From contig JANLPT010000067.1 of the NCBI GenBank assembly GCA_031367405.1, forward strand, positions 1-53,850: a stretch of DNA of 53,850 bases, in the 5' to 3' direction. Below the pieces are notes generated by a model, which searched no databases, was not told the origin of the DNA, and saw only the letters and a program-made list of their open reading frames with translations. The position numbers were made by a program, and so were the translations under genes. The stretch's first letter is position 1. Each line of letters opens with the position of its first letter. Source of the DNA: JALHNI01 sp031367405 (lineage in GTDB: Bacteria > Acidobacteriota > Terriglobia > Bryobacterales > Bryobacteraceae). Positions 50,571 through 53,850 of the stretch are shown here, piece by piece.

Positions 50571-51796
50571 TGGGCACTCGTCAGGCGCGATTCGAGCGAG
50601 ATCAACGCCAGCAGCAGAAACACCGTCAAGGTGCCCAGTAAGGGCAGCAACATCACGGCGCTGATGCCCAGCCAGTCACACAAATAACCCACCGAAAAAG
50701 GAGCCAGAATCGCACCGGCATTGGCGAACGAGAAGATGCCGTTGTAGAAGCCCGGATGATAATCATGAAAGCGCTTGCCGATTTTCTCCGTCACCAACGG
50801 ATAGATCATGGCAAAGCCAGACCCCACGAAGAAGACGGCCATCACCGCGCCAAAGACGTTCACCGTCGTAGCCAGAATCAGGCAGCCCACCATGGCGGCC
50901 AGCACGCTCACCACCAACAGGCGCGGATGGCTGACACGCGGCAGCAATGCCTGGGCCACGCCACGGCCCACCACCAGAAAGAACCAGTATTCCGCCAGAA
51001 TCCATAAGGCGGTGGAAGGGCTGACGCCGAGCCGTTGCACCAGCAGAAGCGGCAACCAGCCGGCCAGTGCGCCCTCGTTGCCGAATTGAAAAAATAAAAG
51101 CAGCCCAAACAATACCGCGCCCGGCGATTGGAAGTCACGCGCCACGCTCTTCAAAGACCGCCGCTCTTCGGCGAGCAAGTTTTGCACGGCGGGGGTTTTG
51201 GGGAATTTGCCGCGCCGGAAGTAGACTCCCAAGAGCAAGGCGATCAGGGCGATCCAGTAGAGAATGCTGCCGGGCGTATAAACGTAATAAGTGGCAGCGA
51301 CCAGCAGTGAACAGGCCAGGCTTCCGGCGCCATAGAGCATGGCGGAGAGGTTCAGCGTGCCCGCCGGATCCTGCCGGTAAACGGGAGTGATGGCGTGGAA
51401 GACGGTGGTACTGAGCAGGCCGGCCGAGGTGCCAATAATCACGAGCCCCCCCATGCGCCACCACATCAGGCTGGGTGGCGGGTAGAGCCCCAGCAGGATC
51501 AGTCCGGCGGCCGCGCCGAGGCTGGACAGGATCAGGATCGATTGCACGCTCAGCCGGCTGAGCAGGTAGCGGGAGAGGCGGAGAGCGAGCAGCTGTCCGG
51601 CACCGAGCACCAGGAAGTAGTAGCCCACCAGCTTGAACTGGCTCAACAGATGGTAGCCCCAGGCGGGCAGAATCATGCCCAGGAACGAGAGCAGCACGCC
51701 GCAAAGAAAAAAGCCCGAGAGCGAGCGCCGGCCAGCCGAGGTCGTGAGGATTTCGAGCTCGATGGCGCGGGCCGTAGGGGCTGGTTGCGGACTCAC
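50567..51796 (-). CDS. MFS transporter
   Basis: The 409-residue protein has about 12 membrane helices beginning with SLSGFFLCGVLLSFLGMILP. A middle cytosolic loop (RRGKFPKTPAVQNLLAEERR) separates two six-helix halves, and ALAGWLPLLLVQRLGVSPST with FVGSGFAMIYPLVTEKIGKR in the second half resembles the fucose-permease-like branch of the superfamily. Substrate not assignable. First gene of the MFS-YkgJ-VOC operon. Confidence 0.8.
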   Translation of the reverse strand: MSPQPAPTARAIELEILTTSAGRRSLSGFFLCGVLLSFLGMILPAWGYHLLSQFKLVGYYFLVLGAGQLLALRLSRYLLSRLSVQSILILSSLGAAAGLILLGLYPPPSLMWWRMGGLVIIGTSAGLLSTTVFHAITPVYRQDPAGTLNLSAMLYGAGSLACSLLVAATYYVYTPGSILYWIALIALLLGVYFRRGKFPKTPAVQNLLAEERRSLKSVARDFQSPGAVLFGLLLFFQFGNEGALAGWLPLLLVQRLGVSPSTALWILAEYWFFLVVGRGVAQALLPRVSHPRLLVVSVLAAMVGCLILATTVNVFGAVMAVFFVGSGFAMIYPLVTEKIGKRFHDYHPGFYNGIFSFANAGAILAPFSVGYLCDWLGISAVMLLPLLGTLTVFLLLALISLESRLTSAQ

Positions 51797-51865
51797 CCTA
51801 AGAGTTTAACCTGCGGCCGCGGCCGATGGCATTTGCGCACCGCTGAAAGTTTCCCGCAAATTTTG

Positions 51866-51895
51866 AAATAAGTTGTGCCCAAATAAGTTGTGCCG
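51866..51895. repeat. 15-base tandem duplication
   Basis: AAATAAGTTGTGCCC (51866-51880) is followed directly by AAATAAGTTGTGCCG (51881-51895). It lies between the MFS start and the promoter at 51912. Confidence 0.7.
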
Positions 51896-51911
51896 GACAC
51901 GCAATCCATTC

Positions 51912-51940
51912 TTGACTTTCGGCGGCCCTGGATTTAGGAT
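51912..51940 (+). promoter_or_regulatory. Sigma-70-type promoter of a short plus-strand unit
   Basis: TTGACT (51912-51917) and TAGGAT (51935-51940) are separated by 17 bases, the best-formed promoter I can see in the window. A start near 51947 is expected. An AGGAGGTGG ribosome-binding-like run follows at 51959-51967. Confidence 0.65.
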
Positions 51941-51977
51941 CAAATCATCACTGAGAAAAGGAGGTGGTTCAAACCGA

Positions 51978-52152
51978 ATGAGTACTGATAGTAAACGTTC
52001 TAAGCAACCTATGCGTGAGGTGGTCGACTGTTGAAGTTGATCCTCTAACGTTCAGGTCTCGTCCAGTGCCGGGACCGCTATTCCTGTGGACCGGCCGCCT
52101 CACGCGAGACGAGTTGAATCGGAAGCTTCGGCAACCGGTGAAGCTCCGGTAA
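51978..52152 (+). pseudogene. Small hypothetical gene, apparently frameshifted, in its own transcription unit
   Basis: ATG 51978 follows a strong GGAGGTGG and opens MSTDSKRSKQPMREVVDC, stopping at TGA 52032. In the +1 frame the sequence is open and protein-like from about 52023 to TAA 52150-52152: STVEVDPLTFRSRP, then LFLWTGRLTRDELNRKLRQP. Joined by one shift near 52022 they give about 58 residues. Promoter upstream and terminator downstream frame it precisely. Alternatives are an 18-residue peptide with an untranslated structured tail, or a separate small frame from GTG 52015. I do not recognise the family. Confidence 0.45.
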
Positions 52153-52161
52153 TTTGAGCGT

Positions 52162-52224
52162 AAAAACAATGCCCCCGATGTTCTGACCCTGCCATGGGCG
52201 GAGCGTCGGGGGCATTTTCATTTT
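52162..52224. terminator. Strong bidirectional intrinsic terminator
   Basis: Perfect 11-base arms AATGCCCCCGA (52168-52178) and TCGGGGGCATT (52206-52216), with TTTTCATTTTC on the plus side and, on the minus strand, GTTTTTA (52167-52161). It can end both the small plus-strand unit and the minus-strand beta-lactamase-like gene. The loop of 27 bases can itself pair in part. Confidence 0.85.
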
Positions 52225-52296
52225 CTGCCTAAAACGAACCCCGACCGTCAGCGACGGCATGTTGCGATAGGCCCGAGCAGTTAGCCAATTGCACAC

Positions 52297-53490
52297 TCAT
52301 GGCACTACCTGCCTCCGGCTCGCCTCAATGTAACTTGGCGTGTAGCCTTCCCACTCCCAAGGCGTCACCGTATTGCCAAATATCTTTTCCAGCAAGGTTC
52401 GGAAAGTAAGTTCGCCGTTGTCGCTACTCGTCAGCAGGATCATGCAGGCCTGCCGGCGTTCGAAGCAGATCATGTAAGTCTGCGCCCCATCGCCGTGGCC
52501 CTCTTTAAAGAACGCCGGCCCATACTTGGTCTGCGTCAATAAGCCCCAGCCGGCACCGTAGGCAAGGCCCGTCGGGGTACCTTCGGGCTCATCGGGCTTG
52601 AGCGCGAATTGATGCCGCGTGCGAATGCGAATCACGGGCGCGAACATCTTCTTACGCGTCGTTGGCTTGATGATCTTCCCGGCGAAGAGCGCGGAGGCGA
52701 AGCGCGCCAAATCCTCAGCGCTGGTGGTCATTGACCCGGCGGCGCGCGCCGGAAAGCGCTTCGTTTGGGCAATAAATCCCTCGGCGGCATTGTACCGGTC
52801 AGCCACGTTGCCGGCAAACTCGGCGCGATAGATGAGTCCGGTGCGCTTCATGCCGAGCGGGGTGAAGAGTGCCTGTTGCATTAACTGGTCGAGCGGCTGG
52901 CCCTTCTTCTGCTCAATCACGAATTGCAACAGGTTCAGGCCCTCGCCCGAGTAACTGTAACGCGCCCCGGGCGGCGAGTGCAGATGCAGCTTCTTCTCTG
53001 GCTCCAGAAAAGCAAAGTTCAACAAACCGGACGTATGCGCGAGTAACATCCGCGGCGTGACTTTAAGAAACTGGGGATCCCGCACCAGTTCGGTGGCCGT
53101 GTCCTTGTAAGGCTCATAGGTGTGGAGCGCCTGCGAAAGCTGTTTCGCGATGGGAAGGTCGAGTGAGAATTCGCGGCGCTCCGCCAATTGCATGACATAG
53201 GTGCCAAAGAGGCTCTTGGTAATCGAAGCCGCCCAAGTGGTCGTCTCGCGATCCATGGGTAAGGCACCTTCGCGGCGGCGCAGCCCGTAAGCGGCACTCC
53301 AGACGAGCTTGCCGCGATCGACCACCGCAATCTGCGCGCCCGTAACGTGCGCCGCAGCCAGAGTCTGGCGAGCGAAAGCGTCGGCTTCCTTCACCGTGAT
53401 CCGGCTGCCATCGAGCCGCCGAATCGAAGAAGCCGCCCCGTCGATTCGAAAGCACCAAAGGATCGCAAGAGCAGCAAGTCGCTTCATCAA
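52297..53490 (-). CDS. Secreted serine hydrolase, class C beta-lactamase fold
   Basis: The 397-residue product has a signal peptide (about 1-20) and the Beta-lactamase (PF00144) fold. The nucleophile is Ser89 with Lys92 (WAASITKSL), Tyr180 lies in ARYSYSGEGL (the YxN motif reads Y-S-G as in many esterase-like members) and GHGDGAQT replaces the KTG box near 334. Such proteins are commonly esterases, D-aminopeptidases or peptidases rather than true lactamases. It may act on cell-envelope peptides; substrate unknown. The nearest downstream signal is the bidirectional terminator. Confidence 0.85.
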   Translation of the reverse strand: MMKRLAALAILWCFRIDGAASSIRRLDGSRITVKEADAFARQTLAAAHVTGAQIAVVDRGKLVWSAAYGLRRREGALPMDRETTTWAASITKSLFGTYVMQLAERREFSLDLPIAKQLSQALHTYEPYKDTATELVRDPQFLKVTPRMLLAHTSGLLNFAFLEPEKKLHLHSPPGARYSYSGEGLNLLQFVIEQKKGQPLDQLMQQALFTPLGMKRTGLIYRAEFAGNVADRYNAAEGFIAQTKRFPARAAGSMTTSAEDLARFASALFAGKIIKPTTRKKMFAPVIRIRTRHQFALKPDEPEGTPTGLAYGAGWGLLTQTKYGPAFFKEGHGDGAQTYMICFERRQACMILLTSSDNGELTFRTLLEKIFGNTVTPWEWEGYTPSYIEASRRQVVP

Positions 53491-53850
53491 TTAAGCATAC
53501 GAGCCAACTCCCCCCGCCATCGCGAAAAACACTACCCCCACGCTCCCCCTGTTTTCAGGAGGCTGGGGTCGGTGGTGCTGCGACCCCATTGTTATGGAAT
53601 CAATGAGTTAGCAGCTACACGGGGGAGTGAGTGTTTACGATGACACCGTTAACGGCAAAACACAAACATCCAAGTACAGCACTATCAACGACTTACCGCA
53701 ATTCCCCGCTCTGGGACTTGCAAGCGTGCGCGATACTGTAATGGGGCCTGTACACTTCGCTGATTTCACAAGCCTTATGCGAAATTGGCTTTGTTTCGTG
53801 ATCGGCCGTTAAGTCGACCGCGGACGGTAGCCGGGCCGGCCCTTGACGCG
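53491..53850. other. Intergenic window end with one hairpin and a doubtful small frame
   Basis: GGGGTCG (53565-53571) and CGACCCC (53581-53587) form a 7-base stem with a 9-base loop. A GTG frame from 53627 to 53812 encodes 61 residues (MSVYDDTVNGKTQTSKYS and following) after GGGGGAG, but has no recognisable family. Nothing else is supported before the end. Confidence 0.35.

Noticed and set aside
51961..51975. T-loop-like GGTTCAAACC as part of a tRNA
   Set aside because: No acceptor, D or anticodon stems can be built around it.
52078..52296. 72-residue minus-strand frame
   Set aside because: It reads through both arms of the strong terminator and has no family.

Overview
The window looks like the chromosome of a GC-rich acidobacterium of the Bryobacter/Solibacter type. 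I infer this from the gene families: a very large Oar-like TonB-dependent receptor with an N-terminal carboxypeptidase-regulatory domain, an SBBP-repeat protein and an NHL-repeat protein that both end in a TIGR03437-type domain, PSCyt1-like cytochrome modules, and many small secreted TPR proteins. No rRNA, tRNA, CRISPR array, phage or complete insertion sequence was seen.

Layout. 1-2.3 kb: a gene-poor stretch, a secreted esterase and a frameshifted small gene. 2.3-7.1 kb: a DNA-repair island, with mutY and mutM overlapping on the minus strand and uvrA divergent from them; uvrA appears to lack a normal start codon and carries a frameshift. 7.1-14.4 kb: tonB with a degenerate M48-like protein, a secreted TIG-like protein and a seven-copy SBBP protein. 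14.6-16.9 kb (plus strand): a short polysaccharide unit made of a NusG-like antiterminator, a ribbon-helix-helix protein and a WecA-like initiating transferase. 16.8-27.6 kb: an MFS transporter with a sugar isomerase/epimerase-like protein, a PP0621-type zinc protein, TPR proteins, the TonB-dependent receptor and a cytochrome/ankyrin/toroid fusion.

27.6-45.3 kb (minus strand): a 14-gene exopolysaccharide operon read from 45.3 kb downwards: NusG-like, Wzc, Wzx, Wzy-like polymerase, GT4, GT4, GT2, GT4, a secreted glycosidase-like protein, a PglC-type phosphosugar transferase, a DegT aminotransferase, a CapD/PglF-type dehydratase, a PhyH-type oxygenase and a FemAB-like acyltransferase. Most neighbours touch or overlap. 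The dehydratase, aminotransferase and transferase trio points to an initiating diamino-trideoxy sugar of the bacillosamine type. With the WecA unit on the other strand the window holds two initiating transferases and two dedicated NusG paralogues.

45.3-53.9 kb: a 450-base divergent control region, a frameshifted DUF411 gene, the NHL-repeat protein, DUF3224, a tightly coupled MFS/YkgJ/VOC operon, a short plus-strand transcription unit with a clear promoter and terminator, and a beta-lactamase-fold hydrolase.

Two window-wide features stand out. Four apparent frameshifts all leave a span of length 3n+1, which suggests either a common indel error or real gene decay. The word GTAAGT/ACTTAC seems clearly over-represented for such a GC-rich sequence.
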